This document shows, piece after piece, positions 34,419 through 42,888 of a DNA stretch of 64,000 nt. Made by a program: the position numbers and the translations under genes. This DNA comes from DATFNI01 sp963787205. Lineage in GTDB: Bacteria; Bacteroidota; Rhodothermia; Balneolales; DATFMH01. Where the stretch lies: positions 1 to 64,000 of the forward strand of contig CAWBCD010000017.1 in assembly GCA_963787205.1 (NCBI GenBank), read 5' to 3'. A model generated the notes under the pieces. It was not told the origin of the DNA. It searched no databases and saw nothing but the letters and a program-made list of their open reading frames with translations. Position 1 is the first letter of the stretch. Each line of letters begins with the position of its first letter.

Positions 34419-35654
34419 GTGATCGAAAAAGCGTTTCGATGTGTTGTAAAATCTGAGGCAGTTAGAAAATCAGTTTATTGGCTGAAAAACACGGTTCCCT
34501 GGAGGAATTTGGAACAATCAGAAGCTTTAAAGCCGGTGCCGGATAGCGGGTACTTATATAATTTTGGATTATCACAGGATGATCCAGTGACAGAGTTACA
34601 GGCTTTGGACCTAAAGCCTGACGACCGGCTTCTGTGCATCTCCAGTGCCGGGGAATTGCCACTTGGTATCCTTGCCAGTGAGCCGTTATTGATTGATGCC
34701 GTTGATATTTCCGCGGGACAGCTGCACCTGTCAAAGCTCAAAATGGCAGCTATATTGGCATTGGATCCGGAGGAAGCGGCTCAGTTCCTTGGATATATTT
34801 CCTGTGATCGGGATCAACGACTTCGCCTGTTTAACAGAGTAGAAGAGTATCTCGATGAATCCGGGCGGAGTTTCTGGGATGACCATCTGTTTGTCTTTAA
34901 GAAGGGGCCTATCCACTATGGCAGGTATGAGCTATATATGTCGAAATTCAGATCGTTTGGTCTTTATCTGCTCGGCGGAAGAAAAAAGCTATATGGATTA
35001 TTCGAGTGCGAGAATCGTGAGGCGCAGGAGGAATATTTTGACAAAGTCCTCAGGTCGGGATTACTTGAAAGGTTATTTAAAATCGTATTCCACCCCAAAC
35101 TCTACAAACAAAGAGGGATTCCTGAACAGGGTTTTATTCATGAGGGAAAAAGAGACATTGCTCAATTCTTTTTTGCCCAGTTTCGCAGCTTTTGTACATG
35201 TACACCGGCCCGGGAGAATTATTTCCTTCAACTTTCATTTTTAGGAAGTGTATCTTATTACGAAGCTCTGCCGAATTTTTTGCAGGATAAAGGTGTCTCT
35301 CTAATTCGATTGCATCATAACAACATCCGCTACCGGCATATTTCGTATGCCGATATCCTCAGGCAATCTCCGGAGGGGACATACAATAAGTTTGCATTGT
35401 CGAATGTAGGAGATTGGCTGGAGAGAGAAGCATTTACCGATCTCCTACAACTCATCGCGGATAAAGCTGATGTTCATAGCAAGGCCCTGCTGAGATATAT
35501 TCACTATGCACATCCTGTTCCCTCTGGTATGGATCAGATCGTCATTTCAAATCCTGCACAAGGAGAAAAACTACGCCAAAAAGACCGTTTCCCGTTTTAT
35601 AACTTGGTGCCCATGGACATAAGAATAAGAGAAGAGGTGTTTCATGACCGTTGA
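34419..35654 (+). CDS. DUF3419/BtaA-like aminocarboxypropyl transferase
   Basis: A 411-aa protein similar to BtaA, which transfers the 3-amino-3-carboxypropyl group of SAM to diacylglycerol in betaine-lipid synthesis. Visible are a SAM-site-like strand-turn DDRLLCISSAGELPLGILAS, DAVDISAGQLHLSKLKMAAI, and downstream NYFLQLSFLGSVSYYEALPN, FALSNVGDWLEREAF and ISNPAQGEKLRQKDRFPFY. No BtaB-type N-methyltransferase lies nearby. An 11-bp overlap with a following GNAT gene indicates coupled synthesis. Confidence 0.8.
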   Translation: MIEKAFRCVVKSEAVRKSVYWLKNTVPWRNLEQSEALKPVPDSGYLYNFGLSQDDPVTELQALDLKPDDRLLCISSAGELPLGILASEPLLIDAVDISAGQLHLSKLKMAAILALDPEEAAQFLGYISCDRDQRLRLFNRVEEYLDESGRSFWDDHLFVFKKGPIHYGRYELYMSKFRSFGLYLLGGRKKLYGLFECENREAQEEYFDKVLRSGLLERLFKIVFHPKLYKQRGIPEQGFIHEGKRDIAQFFFAQFRSFCTCTPARENYFLQLSFLGSVSYYEALPNFLQDKGVSLIRLHHNNIRYRHISYADILRQSPEGTYNKFALSNVGDWLEREAFTDLLQLIADKADVHSKALLRYIHYAHPVPSGMDQIVISNPAQGEKLRQKDRFPFYNLVPMDIRIREEVFHDR

Positions 35655-36777
35655 AAAACGTTTGGATCAAACTTCTCAATACTATTTCAAAGAGATTGGT
35701 GATGAATATAACGATGAGATGCTGAGCATTATGGAGGAGTCTCCCATCCAATCGGGTGGCTTTCGTATCGTATTTGACCGGTCACCCAATTTTTTTACGA
35801 TTCCCCGCCTGACTTCGTACAAGATTCGTTGCGGTGGTTTTTTCGATGATAACGAGCTCCTTGGATTTGCCATGGCTTTATTTCAACGGGTTTATATCTA
35901 TGAGAGACCTGGATACGCGATGTATTTCGCTTCGATGTATGTTAAGGAAAAAGACCGGAGGAAGGGATTTACCTACGAGGCATCCAACTTCTTCCATGAA
36001 GGAGTACCTGCTGAGACAGAATTGATGTACGGCATCATGATGAGCAGAAATGATGCCGCTCTTCGAACCTTGAACCGGTTTGATCCCCGTTATCCTCATA
36101 TGCCATTTTCCAAGATCATCGGACAGTTGGATGTGAAAAATATCCTGATCACTACATCGAAAAAAGAATCCAAACGTTATAAGGTTCGCCATGCTACATT
36201 GCAGGATGTGGATGCTATCGTGGAACTGTTGGCCGCAGAACACTGCCATCGTTTATTTGCCCCGGTAATTAACAGTGAAATTTTTCTCGATAACCTGAAT
36301 CGTCGCCCCGGTTTCAGTATTCATGATTATTATGTGGCTGAATCCAGTGGGGAAATAGTCGGTGTTTGCTCGGCATGGGATATGTCGCCGGTGAAGAGAA
36401 ACAAGGTGATATCATATGGCCTGAAGTTTGGGACTATCCGCTTTTTCTATAATTTGATGGGTATCGTGCTCGGATACCCGTTGCTGCCCCCTGCCGGTGA
36501 GCCGCTTCGGGATGTGACGATTCTGGAATACGCCGCAAAAGGACGGCAGCCGGATACTATGAATGCTCTGTTGACATCTGTTTACAACGAATATCGTAGA
36601 AAAGGATATAACCTGCTCATCTTCGGAAGCAGCGCTGATGATCCGTTGCTTGATGCAGCAGGGACCTTTTTTTCTCAGTCTGTTGTTTCACATATCGTCC
36701 TGTCATTCAACAAGAAAGCGTATCTGGATGCATTTCACGATACATCTATACCGTATATCAACTTGGCATTACTTTAG
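35644..36777 (+). CDS. GNAT-fold acyltransferase-like protein
   Basis: A 377-aa protein with two GNAT-like halves. The first has YAMYFASMYVKEKDRRKGFT, an acetyl-CoA-loop-like segment; the second has HDYYVAESSGEIVGVCSAWD and later YNEYRRKGYNLLIFGSSADD. It overlaps the BtaA-like gene and so probably modifies the same product, for example by N- or O-acylation of an aminocarboxypropyl lipid. That link is an inference. Confidence 0.75.
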   Translation: MTVEKRLDQTSQYYFKEIGDEYNDEMLSIMEESPIQSGGFRIVFDRSPNFFTIPRLTSYKIRCGGFFDDNELLGFAMALFQRVYIYERPGYAMYFASMYVKEKDRRKGFTYEASNFFHEGVPAETELMYGIMMSRNDAALRTLNRFDPRYPHMPFSKIIGQLDVKNILITTSKKESKRYKVRHATLQDVDAIVELLAAEHCHRLFAPVINSEIFLDNLNRRPGFSIHDYYVAESSGEIVGVCSAWDMSPVKRNKVISYGLKFGTIRFFYNLMGIVLGYPLLPPAGEPLRDVTILEYAAKGRQPDTMNALLTSVYNEYRRKGYNLLIFGSSADDPLLDAAGTFFSQSVVSHIVLSFNKKAYLDAFHDTSIPYINLALL

Positions 36778-37035
36778 GGAATGGAGTTGAACTGTATTCA
36801 ATCTCTTGGTTATGATCTGGGATATGATTTAATTGTAATAAGCAATAAAAGAGCAAGCAGAGTAAAGATACGGCTGGAATTGATGGGTGGCGAATAGCTA
36901 TCATGAAGCAAAATGAGGGTATAAAGGAGATTTGTAGAATAGCAGGAATAATCATGATTCCTGTCATCAACTGAAATACACGTCTGGTCACATCTGAAAG
37001 TCAATCTCAGCAGAATCATTTAGAAGGATAAGACA

Positions 37036-37485
37036 ATGGATATTATTCAATTATTAGAACAGCACGCCGGAACCATTGTGGATACATCGGTAGAAGCATT
37101 GGAGCGCGCTTCAATGAAGCACTATAAAACCAGTGGAACCGGTAAAAACAGGGAACGGTTAAACAAATTATTTGAGCTCATAATGGACAGTATCAGACAG
37201 AAGAATCTGGTGCCGATGGTGGAATATTCGGAACAAGTGGCCCGCGAACGGTTCCAGGAAGGCTTCGACATCCAGGAGGTGCAGAGTGCCTATAATGTTC
37301 TGGAAGAAGTACTCTGGAAACAGATCACGGAGAATATGAGTCCCGATGATTATCCTGAAGCGTTTGGATTGGTGAGCACGGTTCTGGGAGCGGGTAAACA
37401 GGCTTTAGCCATAGAATATGTATCGCTGGCCAGCAAGCGGCATGTGAGATCACTGGATTTGAGTTTTGAGTTTCAGGGAGCCTGA
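37036..37485 (+). CDS. RsbRD N-terminal-like sensor domain protein
   Basis: A 149-aa helical protein. VPMVEYSEQVARERFQEGFD followed by IQEVQSAYNVLEEVLWKQI is the typical core of the RsbRD_N domain (PF14361), found at the N-terminus of stressosome or kinase regulators. Here it stands alone without a STAS or kinase domain. GGA lies before ATG 37036. A partner protein is likely elsewhere. Confidence 0.75.
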   Translation: MDIIQLLEQHAGTIVDTSVEALERASMKHYKTSGTGKNRERLNKLFELIMDSIRQKNLVPMVEYSEQVARERFQEGFDIQEVQSAYNVLEEVLWKQITENMSPDDYPEAFGLVSTVLGAGKQALAIEYVSLASKRHVRSLDLSFEFQGA

Positions 37486-37576
37486 TTCTTTTGCAGCGTT
37501 GCATCATTTTATTTATAATTGCATAACGTACAATCTGATTCGTTGTTATAATTTTAAGTTGTCATGAGGCGGCATT

Positions 37577-38158
37577 TTGTTCGAAAGAATTAGATCAGGA
37601 GGAAATCGGTTATCCCTTGTTTTGTTGATAGTATTAATGACGAGTTGTGTTAGCCAAAGGCCCGTAGCCGTCTCGGATTCCCATTCGATACCTCAATTTG
37701 AAAAGTTGATCCGAAAATATCACCAAACAGTGTTTACAGAGTCAGGCGACCGTATTCATGCCAGCCGATTATCATTTCAGCCGGATTCGGTTTATGTAAT
37801 TGTAAAATCGGCCTCGCACGACTTTACAAAAGAAGTGACTTTATCCGAGATCAAGAAGATAAGACTGGCACCCAAATCCAATCCCGGTGCAAACGGGTTG
37901 CTAATTGGTTTGGGAATCAGTGTGCCGTTAACCTTGTTGGCAGCCACTTCAAACAGTGACTATGTTTATACAAGCCCGTTTATTCCACCGGTTTGTGGAC
38001 TGCTTGGTTTTCTTATAGGCGCCACTTTTAATCATACCAAAGTTTTCCGGGGTGATTACCGGATCATTCCCGACGGAAGCACCTATCGTTTGCAACCTGT
38101 GAAAGCAAGACGATTGCCTCGCAGACATGCCAATCCGATATTTGAGGGAGGTAATTAA
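37577..38158 (+). CDS. Lipoprotein, family member 1 of 4
   Basis: A 193-aa protein with lipobox LIVLMTSC, then SQRPVAVSDSHSIPQFEKLI, a beta-rich middle (DSVYVIVKSASHDFTKEVTL), a glycine-rich hydrophobic pair of segments (GANGLLIGLGISVPLTLLAA and IPPVCGLLGFLIGATFNH) and a conserved end YRIIPDGSTYRLQ. It is a paralogue of the genes at 39616, 40212 and 40939. The start is TTG 37577. Function unknown; the family is probably anchored in a membrane facing the periplasm. Confidence 0.75.
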   Translation: MFERIRSGGNRLSLVLLIVLMTSCVSQRPVAVSDSHSIPQFEKLIRKYHQTVFTESGDRIHASRLSFQPDSVYVIVKSASHDFTKEVTLSEIKKIRLAPKSNPGANGLLIGLGISVPLTLLAATSNSDYVYTSPFIPPVCGLLGFLIGATFNHTKVFRGDYRIIPDGSTYRLQPVKARRLPRRHANPIFEGGN

Positions 38159-38329
38159 GCTACTGTGATTTGATGCTAATCCATTACCAATGATGTTGAA
38201 TTTGATGACCAAAAGGGGTTCACGTGATATTCCAACAATATGATTCCCTTTTCTTTTCCTGTTAGGAATTTGTGAGAGGTTCTAGTAAAGTATCCAAGAA
38301 GAGAGGTATAGTTATTGAGGGTAAAAACG

Positions 38330-39616
38330 ATGAAGGAAAATTTTGTAAGAAGCTATTCCCAAAGCACAAATGCGGCCAGATATTCACCGATTGGTCCGCT
38401 TTTAAAAGTTCTCTGGATTCCTGTCCTGGGGTTGTTGACAACGCAATGCAATTTGTTTCGGCCTGATTCGGGAATTGGAGAGAACGGCAAGATGATTCGT
38501 TTTGATAGTTACGATATTGCCAGAGCCGTAGCTGCAACTGACGATGGCGGTGCTATTATCGCCGGACGGAGTGGTCATAATTCGTATCATGATTCGGCTA
38601 GTTACGATAAACTGGGCAATATTTTACTCCTTAAGATCGATGCAAAGGGCAGGGAGCTTTGGTATAAAACGTATACTTTTGGATACGAAGAAGAGGCGAC
38701 CGATGTAAAAGTAACTAATGGGGGAGGCTATATAGTGGTGGGTAATCTCTCTATCCCGGATGCGCACCATGCTGGAGATATCGTTTTGGTAAATACAGAT
38801 GCTCAGGGAAACAAAAAGTGGTCCCAAAGGTTTAGCAGGGGGTATCATGATGTCGCACATGCCGTAATACAGACGAAAAATGGTGACTACATAGTTGCTG
38901 GAACGACCTATGATGAAAAAAAATCACAAAATCGAATTCTTATTCTGGATTATTCATCGGGTGGCTCACTGAACTGGTCATCGATTATTAACGATATCCA
39001 AGGTGAGGATACACTCAATCAGTATGCATCCGACATCATTGAAGCACAGGATGGATTCATTATTACAGGGGATACTCAAAAATCAAAAGGGAGTGATGGT
39101 TCAGATGTCTTGTTGATGAAAATATCTAAGTCGGGTCAGTATGAATGGTCCCAAAACTATGGAGGAACACAGAAAGATGGGGGTGTTTCGGTAGTTGGGT
39201 CAAATGATGGGTATGTTATTGGAGCAAATATGACCGACGATCAACTACTGGATCCCGATTACGGTTATATTTCCAGTGGTTCAATTATAAAGACAGACTT
39301 CGATGGCAATCTGTTATGGTCTAAGAATGTGGGGGGCGATAATTTGTATCAACTTACCAAGTCTTCAGATAACGGTTTTCTGATAGCAGGATATTCGTAC
39401 AATGATTCATACTATGACGACACGTATGGTGATGCATATTATGTAAAAACCGATGCTGACGGTAATATGCTCACTCATAAGAGGTATAATTATAATAGAT
39501 ATGATTATGGACTCGCATTAACAGAACTTAAAAATGGGAAAGTAATAATGGTTGGCGAAACCTGGTATAATGATCAGCCGGGCACTGTTTTTGCTATCTA
39601 TTTAGTACTTATCTGA
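38330..39616 (+). CDS. Secreted beta-propeller-like lipoprotein
   Basis: A protein of about 428 aa with a hydrophobic leader and lipobox-like LLTTQC. Roughly seven repeats of about 50 aa follow, each with a GG(Y/F)I(V/I)xG strand and a DxxGxxxW turn (DAKGRELWYKTYTFG, DAQGNKKWSQRFSRG, SKSGQYEWSQNYGG, DFDGNLLWSKNVGG, DADGNMLTHKRYNY). ATG 38330 has GAGGG eight bases upstream and is preferred over TTG 38315. It lies between two copies of the four-member lipoprotein family; its stop overlaps the next start (TGATG). Confidence 0.8.
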   Translation: MKENFVRSYSQSTNAARYSPIGPLLKVLWIPVLGLLTTQCNLFRPDSGIGENGKMIRFDSYDIARAVAATDDGGAIIAGRSGHNSYHDSASYDKLGNILLLKIDAKGRELWYKTYTFGYEEEATDVKVTNGGGYIVVGNLSIPDAHHAGDIVLVNTDAQGNKKWSQRFSRGYHDVAHAVIQTKNGDYIVAGTTYDEKKSQNRILILDYSSGGSLNWSSIINDIQGEDTLNQYASDIIEAQDGFIITGDTQKSKGSDGSDVLLMKISKSGQYEWSQNYGGTQKDGGVSVVGSNDGYVIGANMTDDQLLDPDYGYISSGSIIKTDFDGNLLWSKNVGGDNLYQLTKSSDNGFLIAGYSYNDSYYDDTYGDAYYVKTDADGNMLTHKRYNYNRYDYGLALTELKNGKVIMVGETWYNDQPGTVFAIYLVLI

Positions 39617-40197
39617 TGATGACCCGTATTTTTAATTTTTTTGTGTGTACAATTATGTGTCTTCTGGTATCGGGCTGCGCCAGCCAGCGTCCGGTAACAC
39701 CATCGGATTCCTATTCGATACCTCAATTCATGGAGATAAGCCACAAGTATTACAAGACGGTGTATACCCGGTCCTCGGGCCATATCGTTGCAAGTCAGAT
39801 ACGATTCAAAGGGGATTCGGTCTATGTTGATGGGGAGAAGTCTGCGGCGTTTCAGATTCACCAGGCTTTTGCTGTGTCAGGAATTCAGAAGATCAGGTTG
39901 CGACGTGGACCGGACTGGGAGTTTTGGGGATTTCTTACTGGCGCAGCCACAGGAGTATTGCTTGCAGGTTTGATATACAAAACGACACCGAAAAACGCTT
40001 ACTTCCCGTGGATTGGAGGGTATTTTGTGATTCCACCTTTTACAAGTATCCTGGGTCTTGTAATTGGTCATAGATTTGATCAGCCAAGAATCTATCAGGG
40101 GGATTACCGGATTGTACCGGATGACGGCACATACCGGTTGAGACACATCAAACGGAAAGAAAAGCAGCCTGCACATACCAGTCCGGCTTTCGAATAA
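39616..40197 (+). CDS. Lipoprotein, family member 2 of 4
   Basis: A 193-aa protein with lipobox CLLVSGC, then SQRPVTPSDSYSIPQFMEIS, a strand-rich middle (GDSVYVDGEKSAAFQIHQAF), two Gly-rich hydrophobic segments (WGFLTGAATGVLLAGLIY and IPPFTSILGLVIGHRFD) and the end DYRIVPDDGTYRLRHIK. It is closest to member 1. Translation is coupled to the propeller gene by a TGATG overlap. Confidence 0.78.
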   Translation: MMTRIFNFFVCTIMCLLVSGCASQRPVTPSDSYSIPQFMEISHKYYKTVYTRSSGHIVASQIRFKGDSVYVDGEKSAAFQIHQAFAVSGIQKIRLRRGPDWEFWGFLTGAATGVLLAGLIYKTTPKNAYFPWIGGYFVIPPFTSILGLVIGHRFDQPRIYQGDYRIVPDDGTYRLRHIKRKEKQPAHTSPAFE

Positions 40198-40211
40198 TTT
40201 TGCTATAAAAG

Positions 40212-40796
40212 ATGAAAAGGAGAGTTCGCACATCAATCGTAATGATCCTGATATTGGCGGGTTGCACACCTCGTTATGTCGTTCCGTTATCCGATTCCTA
40301 TTCTTAGACTCAGTTTTCGAAATTAAGCAAGGGGTATGAAAAGACTGTTGATACCATATATGGAGAAGAAATCCCTTTTGATGAGGTGCATATCCGTAAT
40401 TACACGGTTTACATAGTTAGCAAGGATAGTTCTGAAATAACCAGGGCTATCCCCCTCTCGCAGGTCAACACAATTAACCTGATTTCACATCCGCAACTGG
40501 TTTCGAGATTGTTTGCCACCGTTGCAGGTACCGTTATTGGTGTTGCCGCAGGATGGGGACTAGCTAAGTTTATTGATTCTCAGCACATAACTTCGCCAGA
40601 ACCAATCATTCCAATATTTGATGTTACTTTGATCCCGCTTGGAGGGGTGATGGGAGGTACCGTCGGATATACAGCTTCCAAAACAGATGTATACAAAGGC
40701 AGATATCTTGTCATTAAGCACGATACCACGTATCGTTTGAGACCGGCGAAGAAACAACGGGCGACTAAACGTCCGGGTGTTATTATGGACAATTAG
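40212..40796 (+). pseudogene. Lipoprotein, family member 3 of 4, in-frame stop
   Basis: ATG 40212 starts KRRVRTSIVMILILAGC with lipobox, then TPRYVVPLSDSYS and a TAG at 40305-40307, codon 32. The same frame then continues TQFSKLSKGYEKTVDTIYGE to a stop at 40796 with the family's Gly-rich segments and DTTYRLRPAKK end. Siblings have I or T at the stop position. An internal GTG at 40386 could give an unlipidated fragment only. A nonsense mutation, base error or suppressible amber are possible. Confidence 0.8.
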
Positions 40797-40938
40797 AATT
40801 GTACAAAACAACTTCGCTCTTCCCCACTTCGTTATAGCTTTGCTTTAAAGCTTGTTATCGATACGGTTAGGTTATAAACCGGAGTTTAGTTACTTTTCTA
40901 ATAAGAATATAAACAGGAAGATAATAGAGCATCGAGGG

Positions 40939-41460
40939 ATGAAAAAACACATCTATATTATTGCACTGATATTGCCATTGATACTGGCGGGTTGTGCGCC
41001 GCATTATATCATACCCAGGTCAAATTCTTATTCCACGAAAGAATTTGCACAGATTGGAGGAAACTACAACAAGTTTTTATACACCAAATCCGGAAAGAGG
41101 ATCCATTTCAGCGAATTGAATATTAAAAGTGACACCGTTTACCTTCGCACAGGAGATGCATCCGTATCGACTAGCGCTGTTCCACTTTCCGACGTAAAGC
41201 TGATTGGCCTGGCACCTAAAATCTCCTCTCCCTTCTGGGGCACTTTTGCCGGGGTAGGTGTTGGTATAGGTATATCGGCATTGTTGAATTCAGGGGGCAC
41301 CAATAACTTCGGATCGGCAATAACCTATGCCATATTACCATCGGTTGTTGGGTTTACCGGGGCAATGATTGGTCACGGCATTGACAATCGAAATGCCTAC
41401 AGCGGCTACTATCGAATCACACCGGATGGTGGGTTATACCGCATCCAACAAATGAAGTAG
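40939..41460 (+). CDS. Lipoprotein, family member 4 of 4
   Basis: A 173-aa protein with lipobox LPLILAGC, then APHYIIPRSNSYSTKEFAQI, IKSDTVYLRTGDASVSTSAV, Gly-rich segments (FWGTFAGVGVGIGISALL and ILPSVVGFTGAMIGHGID) and YYRITPDGGLYRIQQMK. Start ATG 40939; the open frame extends upstream to 40852 but without coding character. It closes the tandem family. Confidence 0.78.
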   Translation: MKKHIYIIALILPLILAGCAPHYIIPRSNSYSTKEFAQIGGNYNKFLYTKSGKRIHFSELNIKSDTVYLRTGDASVSTSAVPLSDVKLIGLAPKISSPFWGTFAGVGVGIGISALLNSGGTNNFGSAITYAILPSVVGFTGAMIGHGIDNRNAYSGYYRITPDGGLYRIQQMK

Positions 41461-41594
41461 TCGTGGGACCGGACTCCCTCACTTAGTATACCGGCACATA
41501 AACAGGGTATAATATTACAGAGACCCGGGCCGGAACCCGGGTTCTCAAATAATCGAGATCCTGATCCTTACAGATGAGTTCTGATGTTCAGCCC

Positions 41595-42152
41595 TTATTG
41601 TCCGGGCTGATTATCAATATGGGATTCTGCTCTCCGGTTCTTTCTGCATCCGGGACCATCGGTATCCATTTTCATACAGGCGACTGGGGCTTTGCCTAAA
41701 CCGCGAGCCGTAATCCGGTTGGCAGCAATACCATTGTTTGTATAAAATTCCTGAACGGCCTTGGCTCTGCGTTCACTGAGCCTCAGATTATACTGATCGC
41801 CACCGATGTGGTCGGTATAGGCGTCGATCGTGACATTTAACCGGGGATTTGACTGTAGCTTTTTCACATTTTCAGCGAGCAACCGGGCATCCGGATCATC
41901 AATATTGGACTTATCGAATGCAAAATGGATCGTACCGAGTTCGATCATCTTGGGTGGGGCGGGCCGGGGAGTTTGAGTAGTATCGTTTTTGAACGGATTT
42001 TGTGGGGGTTTTGAAAGATCAATTTTAGGTTTTGGGGCGGGCTGAGTGGTTTTTTGTACGGTCACCTTCTTGGTTGATTTGCAAGCCAATTGCACACTCA
42101 TACCAGCGACCAGCAAGCCAGCGACAAATAAAAGATTGAGGGCTCGTTTCAT
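41595..42152 (-). CDS. OmpA/Pal-type peptidoglycan-binding lipoprotein
   Basis: A 185-aa protein with signal and lipobox AGMSVQLAC, a Pro-rich linker (about residues 35-65) and an OmpA-C domain: IHFAFDKSNIDDPDARLLAE, VTIDAYTDHIGGDQYNLRLS, ERRAKAVQEFY, ARGLGKAPV. The DAYTDxxG and NLRLSxxRA motifs bind diaminopimelate in peptidoglycan. It is probably an outer-membrane lipoprotein tethering the envelope. It is not next to tol genes, so a Pal role is not implied. Confidence 0.9.
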   Translation of the reverse strand: MKRALNLLFVAGLLVAGMSVQLACKSTKKVTVQKTTQPAPKPKIDLSKPPQNPFKNDTTQTPRPAPPKMIELGTIHFAFDKSNIDDPDARLLAENVKKLQSNPRLNVTIDAYTDHIGGDQYNLRLSERRAKAVQEFYTNNGIAANRITARGLGKAPVACMKMDTDGPGCRKNRRAESHIDNQPGQ

Positions 42153-42343
42153 GACTGATTTTAAGCTTGATTAAGGATTTTGTTCACCTGCTTTGGTGGG
42201 ATAATAGTAGAAAGCCTGCTATAAACGACGCCAAAGTGTAAGGTAAACGCCGTGCGCAACTGCTTAGTCTTCAAGGAGTAACGTTTTACAACTCTTAATA
42301 AATTTTTCTAGATCTTTTGCTAAGATCTGAATAATGTGAGTTT

Positions 42344-42359
42344 TGGATAAGATCCGGTA
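42344..42359. repeat. 16-bp repeat, copy 2
   Basis: An exact copy of TGGATAAGATCCGGTA from 1617-1632, in the same orientation and again preceded by GTGAG. Confidence 0.6.
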
Positions 42360-42848
42360 CCGCGATCTTGTGGGATAATAGAATTCGGTGGATTATCCCC
42401 CTTCGCCAATGGGGATAGACAAACTAAAGACTCTCCTAGCTGGGATACGGAATCCTTTTTTATCACCTATCCTGTAGGATTTCTTATTCAGACTTCAGGT
42501 TGAATAAGCCTATTCTTTGTTATTTGTTTAAATGACAATCCGTAATCAATACAATTTCAAATAACTCCCGATTATTCCAATAAAAAAAGCCACTGAAATA
42601 CTGAATATCACGGAATATTTCTTCTGTGTATTTCTGTGTCTCCGCGGCAATTGATGTATGTGTAGCAATTCCGGATAGTCATTTTTTTTATATATCTATT
42701 TGAATACAGATAATCGTTAAAATTGTAATTTCTGTTTGCTGAAAACGATGAGTTATCTGTCTTCTACCATCGATTAACAAAGCAGCTTTGAGTTTCCCTT
42801 ATATAGTAGATCTATCAAAAAAAGGGCTGCAACACTTGCCACAGCCCT

Positions 42849-42887
42849 AATTCAAAATTTATAACTCAAAATTCAAAATTATAATGA
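42849..42887. repeat. AT-rich AATTCAAAATT repeat
   Basis: AATTCAAAATTTATAACTC and a further AAAATTCAAAATTATAATG lie right at the 3' end of the S9 peptidase gene, similar to 29742 and 32227. Confidence 0.5.
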
Positions 42888-42888
42888 G

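Larger units (their letters stand above)
42153..42888. other. 736-bp gap without a gene
   Basis: It contains the second copy of the 16-bp repeat (42344-42359), the string CTGTGTCTCCGCGGCAAT near 42639 that resembles a decayed arm of the CCGCGGAT-type inverted repeat flanking the GxxExxY cassette, and at 42849-42887 an AT-rich AATTCAAAATT repeat. Stops occur in all frames. Confidence 0.5.
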
